Counted from the stretch's first letter, positions 31,512-41,625 are shown. The stretch is DNA of 64,000 nucleotides from Prorocentrum cordatum (GCA_963575745.1 CAUYUJ010008069.1:344501-408500), one strand, 5' to 3'. Notes: generated by a model not told the origin, from the letters alone. Numbers and translations: made by a program.

Positions 31512-32963
31512 ATGTCCTGGGCGCCCGGGGATCGCGCGTTCGCCAGGATCGCTGGCGGGCAAGCGGGGCGACGCCAGGCCGTGAACGTCGGAGGCTTCGT
31601 GGCCGAGGTCCACGAGCAGCAGCAGAGAGTCTCTCTGGCTGTGCCCGCGCTTGCTGCTCGAGCAGTGGGTGGCGCAGACTACGAGGTGAGCGTCGCCGAC
31701 GCCGACGGTGAGAGCTCGCAGGTCGGCTTCGTGGTCGTGGCGACGAGGCGCCTGCGGGTGGAAGCGCCAGAGGCATGGGACGACGACTACATGCACTTCG
31801 GGGAGCGGCGCTTCGAGGCCGAGACCCTGCAGGCGGCGCTGGTCGCAGCTGGAGGCGGCCTCCACACCTCGACCGAGGACGTGGAGGCGGGGCTCGGGCG
31901 GCCGGCGCCGAGGGCGCCTGCCGCGGGGGCGGCCGCCGGAGGCGCCAGTGCGCAGTCGGGTGGCGGCCTACCTTCCGCGGGCAGCACAGGCTTGCCGGGG
32001 CTGGATCGTCTGATCGCGAGGGCTTCGCGACGGCTCCAGCAGGCCGAGCCCGACGGCGAGGGCAGCGGCTCCTCGGACTCAGGCGGAGAGCCGCTCCAGG
32101 CGCGCGCAGCGCCCCAGCGGGCGCAGGCGCCGCGGCGCTCGGCTGCGCGCGGCGACAGGCGGCGGCAGCTCTCCAGCAGCGAGGAGGAGGAGGACTTCAG
32201 GTCAGTGGCGGGCAGTCGAGCTGGACAGGCCCAGGAGCCTTCCGGCGCGGCGGCCGCTGCCAACAACATGGACGCGCACGGCCTCCAGAGCTTGCTGCAA
32301 TTGCGGATGCTCGAGGTCCTAGAGAGGCTCGAGTCAGGCAAGAAGAGCACCTCCTCGGGCGAGGAGGACGGCATCGGCGTGGGCAGCGTCGGGAAGGCCG
32401 GCAAGGCGGTGCGTGGCATGCGCCGCCTGAGGAAGAGAGTGCAGCAGCACCCGCTCCGCGTGGTGAAGGCCTACAGGAGCGAGGTCAAGCGAGCGCTGGG
32501 CGTACAGCATGGCATGGCTTGGACCTACCTCGACTACGGGAAGCGCCACATCCCGTGGGGAAAGCTGTACGGCCTCAAGAACACGTTCGCCATGCTGGTG
32601 GCGGTTCTCGAGTACATGGACAACGACAAGTTCGACGAGGCTCACGGCCAGCTGGTGCAGATCATGAAGGCTCTAGAGCAGGTGGCGATCAACCAGGGCT
32701 CGTGGAAGGCGGCGTGGCCGCTGTCGGGCTTGGTCGATCCCTACAGCAGGCGCGGGTTCGCGGGCGACGAGTTCGAGACGGAGGCCGTGGCGGCCTACAT
32801 CACGGAGCTCGAGGCGCTCGAGACGAAGATCAGGCAGAGGGGCGCGCTCGTGGCCAGCCCCGACGACTCCGACCACGGCCAGGCGGCGGACCAGGCGGCG
32901 GGCACCAGCGAGAAGCCCGGCAAGACCAAGCGCAAGAAGAAGCCAAAGGGGGAGAAGGCGTGA
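31512..32963 (+). CDS. Gag-like ORF of YR element 1
   Basis: A 483-residue ORF from ATG 31512, just inside A1. It starts MSWAPGDRAFARIAGG and a small beta-rich stretch (VNVGGFVAEVHEQQQRVSLA) follows. The counterpart in element 2 also starts with a GDRA-type stretch, so the two share a first domain. The middle (residues 110-260) is Ala/Gly/Ser-rich and disordered, with an acidic SSSEEEEDF. The C-terminal part is helical (LLQLRMLEVLERLESGKKS, LVQIMKALEQVAINQ) and ends in a basic KPGKTKRKKKPKGEKA tail. Position and basic tail fit a nucleocapsid role, but no Gag family is recognised. Confidence 0.7.
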   Translation: MSWAPGDRAFARIAGGQAGRRQAVNVGGFVAEVHEQQQRVSLAVPALAARAVGGADYEVSVADADGESSQVGFVVVATRRLRVEAPEAWDDDYMHFGERRFEAETLQAALVAAGGGLHTSTEDVEAGLGRPAPRAPAAGAAAGGASAQSGGGLPSAGSTGLPGLDRLIARASRRLQQAEPDGEGSGSSDSGGEPLQARAAPQRAQAPRRSAARGDRRRQLSSSEEEEDFRSVAGSRAGQAQEPSGAAAAANNMDAHGLQSLLQLRMLEVLERLESGKKSTSSGEEDGIGVGSVGKAGKAVRGMRRLRKRVQQHPLRVVKAYRSEVKRALGVQHGMAWTYLDYGKRHIPWGKLYGLKNTFAMLVAVLEYMDNDKFDEAHGQLVQIMKALEQVAINQGSWKAAWPLSGLVDPYSRRGFAGDEFETEAVAAYITELEALETKIRQRGALVASPDDSDHGQAADQAAGTSEKPGKTKRKKKPKGEKA

Positions 32964-33058
32964 AAGCGTCCTCGGCTCCGACGGCGGCCTCTTGCCTGGG
33001 AAGGTAGGGTTTCTGGCGGAGCAGCCGGCTTCTCGCGGGGGCGCCTCTGGAGCGTTTC

Positions 33059-34522
33059 ATGCATTGGCACCGCAATGCATCAGTTTCGTGCGAATCTATC
33101 GCGGGTGAAGGGTCGCCTGCCTCGACAGATCCTGAACGTCTTTTTCCCATGCCATTGCCTTTCGTGGACGTCGCGAGCCGGGCGGCTCGAGAGGGTGCAT
33201 ATCCCAGAGGTCGGAAGCAGCAGCGGCTGGCCGAGCGGGCGATGCACCTGACGAACGCGCTGGTTTCCCTGTTCTCTTTCTGGGAGCGCGGGCCCCCGAA
33301 GGCGAGGGCGAGCTACCCCGACCTCCAGTGGTCTCCTGCACGGAGGGTGGCGGTGGGGAACCTCTATCAGGACCTGTTCGAGTTCTGCCGCGCGGCTGGG
33401 CGTGATGCTCAGCCGACGCGAGGGCTTGCGAGGCTGCAGAAGTTGGCCTCTGAATTGTTTGCCCTTCCAGGGAGTTCTTACGACAGGCGTCTTCGCCCTG
33501 AAGGAGACCCTGGGTGGGGCATGCACGTGGGGCAGCTGTCGGCAGACACGCTGGCGCGGGCGTTGGAGGTGAAGCCCGAGCGCGTGAAGTTGAAGACGCC
33601 TGGTCCGGGCTGCGATCCTGCCGACCACCTCGCGGGCTGGCGGCTCGAGGAGTACGTCGGCTACCTGGGCCGCTGCTTGGCTCCGGGCGATTGGCCTGCC
33701 AGCCTTCCGAGGAGATGTCACAGCATCTCGAAGGGCAACGAGCGGATCTTGGCCCAGGACTTGCTGGACCGCGGGATGGCAATCCTGGCCCCAGCCTCGG
33801 AGGTGCCCCGCGACAAGAACGGATGCGTGCTAGCGTCTGGCTGGTTCGCGGTGGAGCACAGCGAGCAGTGGGGCCGTCTGATCCAAGACAGGCGCCCTCA
33901 GAACGCGACCGAGGAGCGGATGGCCTGGCTGCAGTTGCCGTCGGGCGAGCAGCTCAAGTTGCTGAGGCTGAAGGGGCCGACCGAGCACGTGAGGGGCACC
34001 GTCTACGACCTCAAGACCTACTTTTACCAGGTGAATAGGCCGACGGGAACGGAGCCCCGGAATGTGGTTGGTCGGCCGTGGCAGGGCCGCTTGCTGGGCT
34101 CGTATGCGACAGAGCCGAACACCTACTACTACCTGGCGTTGACTGCGTGGGGCATGGGCGACGCCAACTCGTGCGACGTCTGCCAAGAGACGAATGTGAG
34201 CATTCTGAAGAAGCAGGGCTGTATGACTCCAGCCGAGTCGTTGAACGCTCAGCTGACCGCGCCGATCGGGAAGACCTGGGAGGGGAACTACCTCGACGAC
34301 CACTTGACGGTGCAGGTGTTCTCGGAGGGCGATGACAGGAGCAAGCTGCGAGACGTGGAGATCAACGAGCGGGCGAAGCAGGCGTGGGAGTCTGCAGGGC
34401 TGCCGCGCTCGGTGGAGAAGGACTTTGTCGAGCAGCCTACCTTCACCGCCTGGGGCACGGAGGTGCGCGACGACCCAGGCGAGGTCGGCAGCCCGCGGCT
34501 CAAGAGGCGGACGCATCGCTGA
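33059..34522 (+). CDS. Reverse transcriptase of YR element 1
   Basis: A 487-codon ORF from ATG 33059. The N-terminal 200 residues are an unassigned helical domain (LTNALVSLFSFWERGPPKA). RT motifs follow: GRLIQDRRPQNATEERMAWL (about 33880), GTVYDLKTYFYQV (first Asp, about 34000) and GNYLDDHLTVQVF with the catalytic YLDD at 34289-34300. This DIRS/Ngaro-style RT would copy the element RNA. Spacing is normal, so this domain looks intact. The stop at 34520-34522 follows a frame change near 34495; RNase H continues in frame 1 (LTLDVLESKKVSKEMF). Confidence 0.8.
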   Translation: MHWHRNASVSCESIAGEGSPASTDPERLFPMPLPFVDVASRAAREGAYPRGRKQQRLAERAMHLTNALVSLFSFWERGPPKARASYPDLQWSPARRVAVGNLYQDLFEFCRAAGRDAQPTRGLARLQKLASELFALPGSSYDRRLRPEGDPGWGMHVGQLSADTLARALEVKPERVKLKTPGPGCDPADHLAGWRLEEYVGYLGRCLAPGDWPASLPRRCHSISKGNERILAQDLLDRGMAILAPASEVPRDKNGCVLASGWFAVEHSEQWGRLIQDRRPQNATEERMAWLQLPSGEQLKLLRLKGPTEHVRGTVYDLKTYFYQVNRPTGTEPRNVVGRPWQGRLLGSYATEPNTYYYLALTAWGMGDANSCDVCQETNVSILKKQGCMTPAESLNAQLTAPIGKTWEGNYLDDHLTVQVFSEGDDRSKLRDVEINERAKQAWESAGLPRSVEKDFVEQPTFTAWGTEVRDDPGEVGSPRLKRRTHR

Positions 34523-35490
34523 CGTTAGACGTGCTAGAGAGCAAAAAGGTGTCGAAAGAGATGTTTCGGATGATTATTGCCAATTTTGTTCATCCCTTCA
34601 GTCATCGCCGAGAGTTGTTTGGATGCTTCCATCGTTCTTTCAACTGGCTTGAGAGCCTGCGTCACGAGCACGAGGTGGTTACCATTCCCGCTGACATACG
34701 TGACGAGCTATTCGCAGCCGCCGCCCTCCTCTCGACGGCAGTGGCCCATATTCGATGGCCTGTGGATTCGATTGTCTCGACGAGCGACGCGACCGAGGAC
34801 TCCTGCGGGTCTTGCTCTGCAAAGGTCCCCGAGAAGGTCTCCAGGGCTCTGTGTCGTATTGGGGCTCATCGTGGGGAACATGTGAGGCTCGACTGGAACG
34901 AGATAGACCAGGTCCCCATGCCGACTAGGATGTGCAGGCCCGTCAACGATTTGAATGAGGCTTTCGCGAGCTTCGATTGGAAGGTCCAGCGGGGTGGTAG
35001 GTTCAGCAAGCACAGCCACATCAACCTACAGGAGATGAGGGCCCTAAAAGGGGAGATCAGGCGGAGGGGCTTCGACAACATCCAGATGGCCCTGCGCGGG
35101 GACGTCTTGGGCAGCTCTGGGGTGACCGCGGCGTCTAGGGCTAGAGACCTCGAGGCCGAGTTCAGTCATGTGGCCGAGGGGCGCTCTGGGTCAGCTCATG
35201 TGTCTAGAGAAGGTGGAGGGCTAGGAACTTCGGAGAGGCGAACTGCGCCTTTGACTTCGCGTGCTTGCGCGAGTGCAGGAACGACCTTTGTGTGTGGGGT
35301 CGACAGCCGCGTGTGTGCAGGTGCTTTCGGAAAGGGGCGCTCTTCTTCGTTCAAGCTAAATGGTATCCTGCGATCGGTGATGCCGTATTTGCTCAGCACA
35401 CGTTGCCATGTGGCCCTAGTCTGGATCGGGGCCCACTTCAATCCCGCCGACGCACCGTCTCGATTCCGCCCGCTGCTTGAGGCGGGGCCC
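34500..35490 (+). pseudogene. RNase H of YR element 1
   Basis: Continues from RT after a frameshift near 34495. Motifs: DSIVSTSDATEDSCG (Asp, about 34770), HINLQEMRALKGEI (Glu, about 35020), FVCGVDSRVCAGAFGKGRS (Asp, about 35290) and WIGAHFNPADAPSRFRP (last Asp, about 35430). NPADAPSR is the characteristic RNase H ending in DIRS-like elements. The stretch 35090-35270 between the second and third motifs is less clearly coding. The frame runs straight into the methyltransferase-like domain. Confidence 0.75.
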
Positions 35491-35699
35491 CCGCCGGAGT
35501 GGATCGTGGCGAGCCAGCGGGAGGCGGGCGCCGCAGCAAGGGCAGCGGCAGCTCGCCACCCGCTGCCTGTGCCGGGCTCGCCGGGCCTGGGACCCGCGCC
35601 CGCCGCGGCGCAGGCGCCTGCCGCTGCGCCGCCGGCCGCCGAGGAGGCGCTCTCGAGTTCGGCGCCCTGTTGCGATTGGCAGCCGAGAGGAGAGCCCTC

Positions 35700-36498
35700 C
35701 CGTCTGCAGTGGTCCGTGCCGCGAGGGCTCGCGCGCCTCTGGCCGAAGCAGGAGTACTTTGCGGGCTGCGGCGCGGTGCCCCGCGCTTGGGCCGCACGAG
35801 GGGCCCGCGTGGAGGCCGCTATCGACGCCTTCCCGCCCTCGGGCTACCGCCCTGCGCAGGACCTCCTGCAGGCCGCCAATGTGCGCCGCGAGCTGGAGCG
35901 GATCCGGGACCGCGCAGTGCGGGCGGGCGCGCGGGCGACTTCCTGCACTTCGCTCGGGCTGCTGTGCCAGAACTGCGGGCCAGGGACTCGGAGCGCCGCG
36001 CGGCCGCAGGGTGGCGGCTCCCGCCAGGCAGAGCGGGACGGTCACGGCCTCGCGGTCACGACAGCGGCGGCCTGCCAGGCGCTGGGAGAGGAAGGGGGCC
36101 TCTGGGTGGTCGAGAACCCCAGGCGCTCCTGGCTCTTCCGCCAGCCGAGGCTGCAGCGGCTGCTGGGGCGAGAGGGGGTCTTCCTCGTCGAGTGCGACAT
36201 GTGCCAGTTTGGGCTGGGGCCGCCGGACGACGCCGGGGCCCGCTACAAGAAGAGCACCTACCTGCTGGGGAACTTCGAGGAGCTCAAGCTGCTGCGCAGG
36301 CGCTGCCAAGGACGGCGCAGGCACGTGCACCTGGAGGGCGGCGTCAAGGTGGGCGGACGCTGGCAGAAGCGAGCGGCGCTGGCGGCAGCCTACACCGGCG
36401 AGTTCGCTGACGCGCTGGTTGCAGCACTGGGGAAGGCGGAGCGAAGGCTCCGCGGCTCGCCGATGCAGGTGGGGCCGCGGGGTGTCAGCTATCCTTGA
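35700..36498 (+). pseudogene. C5-methyltransferase-like domain of YR element 1, motif IV damaged
   Basis: In the RNase H frame, KQEYFAGCGAVPRAWAARGA (about 35748) has the FxGxG SAM-binding motif I, with VEAAIDAFPP after it. Farther on come GGLWVVENPRRSWLFRQ (about 36095, the ENP/ENV motif VI) and CDMCQFGLGPPDDAGARYKK, then HVHLEGGVKVGGRWQKRAAL near the end. Between them (35930-36050) sense jumps between frames and no intact PC catalytic motif IV is readable, so activity is unlikely in this copy. Dinoflagellate retroelements are known to have captured cytosine methyltransferases. Here the domain sits between RNase H and the recombinase, unlike element 2. Confidence 0.65.
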
Positions 36499-36499
36499 C

Positions 36500-37504
36500 A
36501 GCACCCTGGGCTTCCCAGGGGAGGGTCCCGCTGGCGGCCATCCTCGCTGCAGGGACCTGCAGACGTCGCTGCGCGGGAACGCGCACGCTGCGCGCCTGGT
36601 GAAGGCGGCGGAGATGCTGTCGGCTTTCGGCAAAGTGCAGAGGTGGGGCAAGCTGGAGCACTGGCTCCCCACGGCAACGCGCAGCCAGATCTTGAACCGC
36701 CTGATTGAGTTTGTCCAGTATTTGTTCAATGAGAAGAGATCGATTGCGGAGGCCAGGTGCGCAATCCTGGTGGTGCAGCAGCGCCGCCCAGAGCTCAGGG
36801 GTCAGCTTGGAGGCGCTTGGGATTCAGTTCGTTCTTGGGCCTTCGGCGAGGACTCTCAGACCAGGACCCCGATCCCTCGAGAGATCCAGCGGGCGCTCAG
36901 GCGGTGGGCGCTAGCGAGAGCGCTGCTGCTAACACGGAGGCCCTGCTTGACCTTCCTAGAGTACAGCATCTTTGTTCGTGTCGCGATGGATGGGCTGCTG
37001 CGACCGGGCGAGGGTGCGAAGCTCAAAGGTTGTCATGTCCGTGTCAGTCGTAACCGTGCTGCGGATCAGGCTGTCTTGGTGATTGAGAACCCGAAAAACA
37101 ATGCTTTCTTGGGGAAGCGTCAGACTGTGTTACTCTCGAGGCCCTCGACAGCTGCCTGGCTTAAGTGGTGGATGTGCCGTGTAGGACCTGATGACTTGGT
37201 GTTCCCTTCTGGCTATGCTGGTCCCCGTCAGATCCATGTGAGTTTGGTGAAACAACTAGGTTTTCCACAGTTCACACTAGCAGGACTTCGAGCGGGTGGG
37301 GCCACTGAGCTATTCATGCGTACTAGAAATATCGCTTGGGTGAAGTTCCATGGGAGATGGGCGTCAGCGAGATCGCTTGCACACTACATTCAAGAAGCCA
37401 ATGCTGCCGCAGCCTTATTCGATCTCGAACCTGAGGTTGCCAACGCGCTGGACCGCGTCCGGGCGGAGTTCCGCTGCCTGGATGTCGGCCCTCCCTGCCA
37501 CTAA
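36500..37504 (+). CDS. Tyrosine recombinase of YR element 1
   Basis: It would integrate a circular cDNA by site-specific recombination. It lies in frame 2, entered by a shift near 36490, so no own start codon is evident. The core-binding part includes LVKAAEMLSAFGKVQRWG and ILNRLIEFVQYLFNE. Catalytic features: Arg in GLLRPGEGAKL (codon 37001), second Arg in TLAGLRAGGATELF (about 37280), Trp in HGRWASARSL, and Tyr in LAHYIQE (codon 37385-37387, nine residues after the Trp). The usual His of the HxxR box is replaced (LAGLR). The nucleophile is intact. The stop overlaps the ATG of the extra ORF. Confidence 0.85.
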   Translation, partial: STLGFPGEGPAGGHPRCRDLQTSLRGNAHAARLVKAAEMLSAFGKVQRWGKLEHWLPTATRSQILNRLIEFVQYLFNEKRSIAEARCAILVVQQRRPELRGQLGGAWDSVRSWAFGEDSQTRTPIPREIQRALRRWALARALLLTRRPCLTFLEYSIFVRVAMDGLLRPGEGAKLKGCHVRVSRNRAADQAVLVIENPKNNAFLGKRQTVLLSRPSTAAWLKWWMCRVGPDDLVFPSGYAGPRQIHVSLVKQLGFPQFTLAGLRAGGATELFMRTRNIAWVKFHGRWASARSLAHYIQEANAAAALFDLEPEVANALDRVRAEFRCLDVGPPCH

Positions 37505-38492
37505 GCCCTCGGCGGCCCGCCTCAGGCTTTCGGCGTCTAGCCTGCTGGAGGCGGCCAGCCGTGTAGAGGTGACGGCGGGCAAGACAGCGTTCGGGGAGCA
37601 GGTCGGCACCGTCTTTGACGAGAAGCACGACTATGCGAAATAGGTGGCCTCGCGTCAGAGCCAATCTTATCCTTTGATAGTCCTTCGTGCCTACACTCGT
37701 GCCGTGCAAGCCTTGGAGGAGCTCGGGACTATCCTGCCTGAGGTCGTCTGCGCTGGGCCGCTGAAGGACGGCGACGAGGCCGGCGGCCCCAAGGATGCGC
37801 TGGTCGCGGTCAGCCTCCAGACTCCGGCTCGGTCGACGTCAGCAAACAAGAGTTGCCCGCCTTCGCGCTGGGCGCTCGTGCTTGCCTGGCCGGCCTCGGC
37901 AGGAACCTGGTGGTCTCTTCTGCGCCTGCTGTGGCTGGATGACTTCGTCCAGAGCATCTTTGACGGGCGGTACTTCAAGTCTTTGGGTGTGCCGATTGTC
38001 TTGGTGCTGTGTGGCCTGCTGGCGCATCGTCCAGACATCGTCTTGGATGCTGTGGCGAGTTGCGTCCTCGGGCGGATGGAACATCTGGCCGACCGGTCCT
38101 TTGCGAGTGTCTATCGTCTCAGTCGACGAGGAGCGAGTGCGGTATCCTCGGCGGCCACCAAGACTCAGGATATGGCAGAGATGGTGGTCACAGTGTTTGA
38201 GAATGCCTCTGTAATGTGGGATAACTTGTCCGCCGTTGTGCCCGTCGTAGAGAGTGCTGCAGCCTTGGTCGATGAGATGATCGAGAACACAGCGGCCCGG
38301 ACTGCGGAGCTCGTGGATCAGGTCCCTGAGCAGATGCAGGCAGAGGCCGTGCATCTGGCGGAGTCGATCGCGTCGACCGTGCGGTCGGACGGTGGTCCTC
38401 CGCTGCTGCAGCAGCCGAAGTCGAGAGGCTGGGCCAAGTACGTGATCGCCATGTTTGTCGGCGGCTGGGTCCAGAGATATCGGCGAGGCTAG
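37482..38492 (+). pseudogene. Extra ORF of YR element 1, membrane/amphipathic protein, one TAG
   Basis: ATG 37482 overlaps the end of the recombinase frame (stop 37502-37504). The frame is broken by TAG at 37641-37643 and then open to 38492, 336 codons in all. The middle holds hydrophobic segments (WALVLAWPASAGTWWSLLRL, FKSLGVPIVLVLCGLLAH). The C-terminal third is a long amphipathic helix region (MAEMVVTVFENASVMWDNLS, AALVDEMIENTAARTAELVD). The end is hydrophobic-basic (YVIAMFVGGWVQRYRRG). No known family. A membrane-active accessory protein is possible, but that is inference from composition only. Confidence 0.5.
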
Positions 38493-38630
38493 CGCCTAGC
38501 TCAGTGAGTGCCATGCACAATTGTCTTGGAGCCTCGTTGAGGCCTCCGCTCCGTGTGATCTGTTAATGATCTGCGAATGCTCGCTGCGCTTCGCTGCCCG
38601 CCCGCCCGCCCGTTTGGATGGAGGGGTTGG

Positions 38631-38850
38631 CAATTTCGAGTTGTAGGTCGCCAGGCTGGCGACAGAGTCTGCCGCGCCCGGAGCAGGTTCCAGGGGCGCG
38701 GCAGGCCACGTGGCACGTGCTGTTGGGTAAGATTCGAGGACGGACGCACCTGCTGATGCGATAACAGTGGGTGTGTTTCTTATTATGCACAGCCCTGTCG
38801 GGCAAAGGCTCACCGCAGGGGCCCCCGCGAGGTCTAGGCGAATGAGAGCT
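38631..38850 (+). repeat. Split direct repeat B1 of YR element 1
   Basis: 220 bp from CAATTTCGAG to AATGAGAGCT, matched by B2 at 38941-39160 with a few substitutions. Its right end abuts A2. Confidence 0.95.
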
Positions 38851-38913
38851 GCCCTTTAGCTCTCAGCAGACGGAGTAGACCAGCAGGGGAAGGGGGGTGG
38901 CCTCAAGCGCTGC
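38851..38913 (+). repeat. Split direct repeat A2 of YR element 1
   Basis: 63 bp identical to A1, lying between B1 and B2. The B1/A2 junction should be the circle junction used in integration. Confidence 0.95.
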
Positions 38914-38940
38914 CTCCGCTCCCCCGACCGCCTCCCCTGG

Positions 38941-39160
38941 CAATCTCGAGTTGTAGGTCGCCAGGCTGGCGACAGAGTCTGCCGCGCCCAGGGCGGGTTC
39001 CAGGAGCGCGGCAGGCCACGTGGCACGTGCTGTTGGGTGAGATTCGAGGACTGACGCACCTGCTGATGCGATAACAGTGGGTGTGTTTGTTATTATGTAC
39101 AGCCCTTTCGGGCAAAGGCTCACCGCAGGGGCCCCCGCGAGGTCTAGGCGAATGAGAGCT
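38941..39160 (+). repeat. Split direct repeat B2 of YR element 1
   Basis: 220 bp ending AATGAGAGCT; the CGATATC array resumes at 39161. Confidence 0.95.
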
Positions 39161-39292
39161 CGATATATCGATATCGGGGGCGGGGACTCGATATCTCGAT
39201 ATATCGATATCGGGGGCGGGGCCAGGCGGGGGCTCGATATCTCGATATCGGGGGCGAGGACTCGATGTCTCGATATCTCGATATCGGCCCCC
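39161..39292 (+). repeat. CGATATC minisatellite, right part
   Basis: Four units built from GGGGGCGGGGACTCGATATC steps, continuing the array interrupted at 31415. Confidence 0.9.
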
Positions 39293-39499
39293 CTCCAATC
39301 CCAGGACCGCATCGCCGCATTTCCCAGGACCAGAATTTCCCCACGCACGGCCTGCGGGCACGCATGGGCCCGCTCGGGCCGCTCGAGCGGGGCCCGTCCG
39401 CGGCGCAGGGCGTGCATGAGGAAATGTTTAATTTTCTGAATTTGGGCCAGCCATGTTTTGAAGGGACATGTAGAAGTTCTAGAGCGCCGCGAACTCGTC

Positions 39500-39845
39500 C
39501 CCGGCTTGTTTTCTCAACTTCTTTTCGCTTGGTTTCTCGCCTTCGTTTCGCCTTCGATTCGCTTGTTTCCTCGCCTTCGTGTCGCTTGTTTGATCGCCTT
39601 CATGTCGCTTTCGTTTCGCTTGTTCTCTCGCTTTCGTTTTGCTTGTTTTCTCGCCTTCGTTTCGCCTTCGTTTCGCTTATTTGCTCGCCTTCGTTTCGCT
39701 TGGTTCCTCGCCTTCGGCTCGCTATCCTTCCGCTTGTGTTCTCGCCTTCGTTTCGATTGTTTTCTCGCCTTCGTTTCGCCTTCGATTCGGTTGTTTTCTC
39801 GCCTTCGTTTCGCTTGTGATATCGCCTTCGCTTCGCCTTTGTTCA
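39500..39845 (+). repeat. Tandem repeat of about 28 bp, CTCGCCTTCGTTTCGCTTGT type
   Basis: About a dozen imperfect units (CTCGCCTTCGTTTCG followed by CCTTCG or CTTGTTT). The Phe/Arg/Leu-rich ORF across it is a repeat artefact. Confidence 0.85.
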
Positions 39846-39866
39846 GACTGCCGCTGGAGTTTTATC

Positions 39867-39900
39867 AGATGATGATGGTTATGTTGATGTTGGCGATGAC

Positions 39901-39942
<42 letters not shown>
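39867..39942 (+). repeat. (GAT)n microsatellite, left part of the locus split by YR element 2
   Basis: GAT/GTT triplets ending in a pure (GAT) run that abuts A1 of element 2. The array resumes at 46087. Confidence 0.95.
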
Positions 39943-40009
39943 ATTTGTGCCCCACGTTCATGACCCGACCTCGTCATCCGTTCTCCGTTCTATAGCGCTT
40001 TTTGGTTCA
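39943..40009 (+). repeat. Split direct repeat A1 of YR element 2
   Basis: 67 bp starting ATTTGTGCCCCACGTTCATG; one mismatch to A2 at 45922-45988. Confidence 0.95.
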
Positions 40010-40383
40010 GGACAGGAACCTCATGGAAGCTCTGCTCCTCAGCTTCTCAGCACTTCGCGAGCTTGCTTTTCTCCGCACTCTCTTGTGGCCTGCGCCCGTC
40101 GAGTGCTTCTGCGAGGCGCCACCCCCAGTGGATACCGCCAGCGGGGAGTGCCGCCTTTTGGCGGAGTTGGTCGGCCGCGCGAGCCAGTGCGTCTGCCAGT
40201 GCGACTGTCACTGCCATTCCGAGAGCGTCGACGGGTTTGGCCTTCTCAGCGTGCTCGGGTTTCTGACGAGCTGCTCGTTCACGGCCTTCGTGTTCGGATT
40301 GTTGTTCGGCCGCTGCTCGGGGCACAAGAGTCCGAGTTCGTCTTCATCGGTCGGCGACGCCGTCTTGGCCCTCGCGTGCGAGG

Positions 40384-41625
40384 ATGGCGACGCCAGCGTG
40401 GTTCCAGGCAGCCCACCCCGGCGACCGGGCCCTCGTCTGCTACTTTCAGGGCGCGGGCGGGGCGGCAATGGAGTGACATGGGCGCGTCGTCCTGCCCGGC
40501 CACGTCAGCGGCTCCAAGTGGGTCGCGATCTCTCGGGACTTCGATATCTTCGAGGAGGATTTCGCCGAGGCTGATGGGCTGCGGCAGTTTCTGGCCAATG
40601 GGCAGTTGCCAGCCGCTCTTCGTGGACTTCCACATTTTCTGATCGATCACTACCAGTTCGGCGCGGACCGCCAGCACTACATGGAGACGGGGGAGGCGCT
40701 GGCGCGGGGCCTTCGGCCCGCCGCGCCGGTGGCGCCAGGCCCCGCCCCCGGAGGCGGAGGCCCAGGCGCGCTCGTTCCTGCTGAGGGCGCCGCTCCCCTG
40801 GTGGAGAAGTGGTTTGCGCTGGAGGGCCAGGGCATCGTGCAAGCGGGCGACGCTCTCACGGCCGCTCTCGGGGCGGTCGAGTTCAGCTCCAACGACCGGC
40901 GCCTCTTCAAGCTGCTGGACGGCGCGGTGCTGTCGGGCGGGCTCGAGGGCACACTGCCCGTGGCTCCTGGTGCTGCGGGCGGTGACGACTCTCACATTCT
41001 GCCCGCCAAGCGGGATGGCCAGCGGCGCTTCCGGCGCAGCTTTGCGAGCGCTCTGCAGGACATGCAGCTCGTCGAGTTCGCGGACAGCTGGGAGATCGAG
41101 GGCCCGCGGTCGGCCTACTTCACGGCGGAGCGGATCCACGACGGGAACCACAGACCCGTTCAACGACACTACTGGTGGCGATCGGTGATGGGCCTGTCGG
41201 CCACCGACGTGGGCGTGGACGAGCACCTGCTGTTGTCCCAGCTCATCGAGGTTGCGATGGCGGTGGGCCAAGTGCAGATCTGCAATCTGGCGACGTTCGA
41301 GCTGGTCAGCCGCCAGTACCAGATGTGGGAGAGCGCCTACAAGGACTTACTTCGTGTGGTGGACACCGGCGGCTCGGGCGGCGACGATTGGCTGAATGAG
41401 CGTTCTCTGTTCCTCGGTGTCAAGAATCTTCGGAGCAGCGCCATCATCATGCCCGAGTTGGAGGATTTCGTGGCGAAGGAGTTGGCCTCCCGGGCCGCTG
41501 TGCTCAAGGAGCGCCGCAAGGCGAGGGAAGAGGCTTCGCTGGCTGAAGGAGTTGGGATGGGGCCTGCAGCGGCTGACCCTAAGAAGAAGCCCAAAGGTCC
41601 CAACAAAGAGAAGGAGAAGGCCTGA
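40384..41625 (+). pseudogene. Gag-like ORF of YR element 2, one in-frame TGA
   Basis: ATG 40384 gives MATPAWFQAAHPGDRALVCY, sharing the GDRA-type start with the Gag-like ORF of element 1. TGA at 40474-40476 follows 30 codons later, and the same frame continues without a break to 41625. After the stop the beginning is compact (GRVVLPGHVSGSKWVAISRD, FDIFEEDFAEADGL). A Pro/Gly linker and a helical region follow (ICNLATFELVSRQYQMWESA), ending in a basic tail KKKPKGPNKEKEKA, again like element 1. The role as Gag is inferred from position, the shared start and the basic tail. Confidence 0.65.

Larger units (their letters stand above)
31416..39160 (+). mobile_element. YR retrotransposon 1 (PAT/Ngaro-type split direct repeats)
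   Basis: A 7.7-kb element with A1 (31416-31478), ORFs, B1 (38631-38850), A2 (38851-38913) and B2 (38941-39160). A1 and A2 are identical over 63 bases; B1 and B2 are 220 bases each, 310 apart, with a few differences. Coding order: Gag-like, RT, RNase H, methyltransferase-like domain, tyrosine recombinase, extra ORF. There is no target duplication, and the insertion lies in the CGATATC array. Both outer junctions and the B1/A2 junction share a CT dinucleotide, the likely crossover core. Several frameshifts exist between domains. Confidence 0.9.

Noticed and set aside
39458-40642. 394-codon ORF with Phe/Arg/Leu repeats
   Set aside because: Made by translation of a 28-bp tandem repeat and a GAT microsatellite, then out of frame with the Gag-like ORF.
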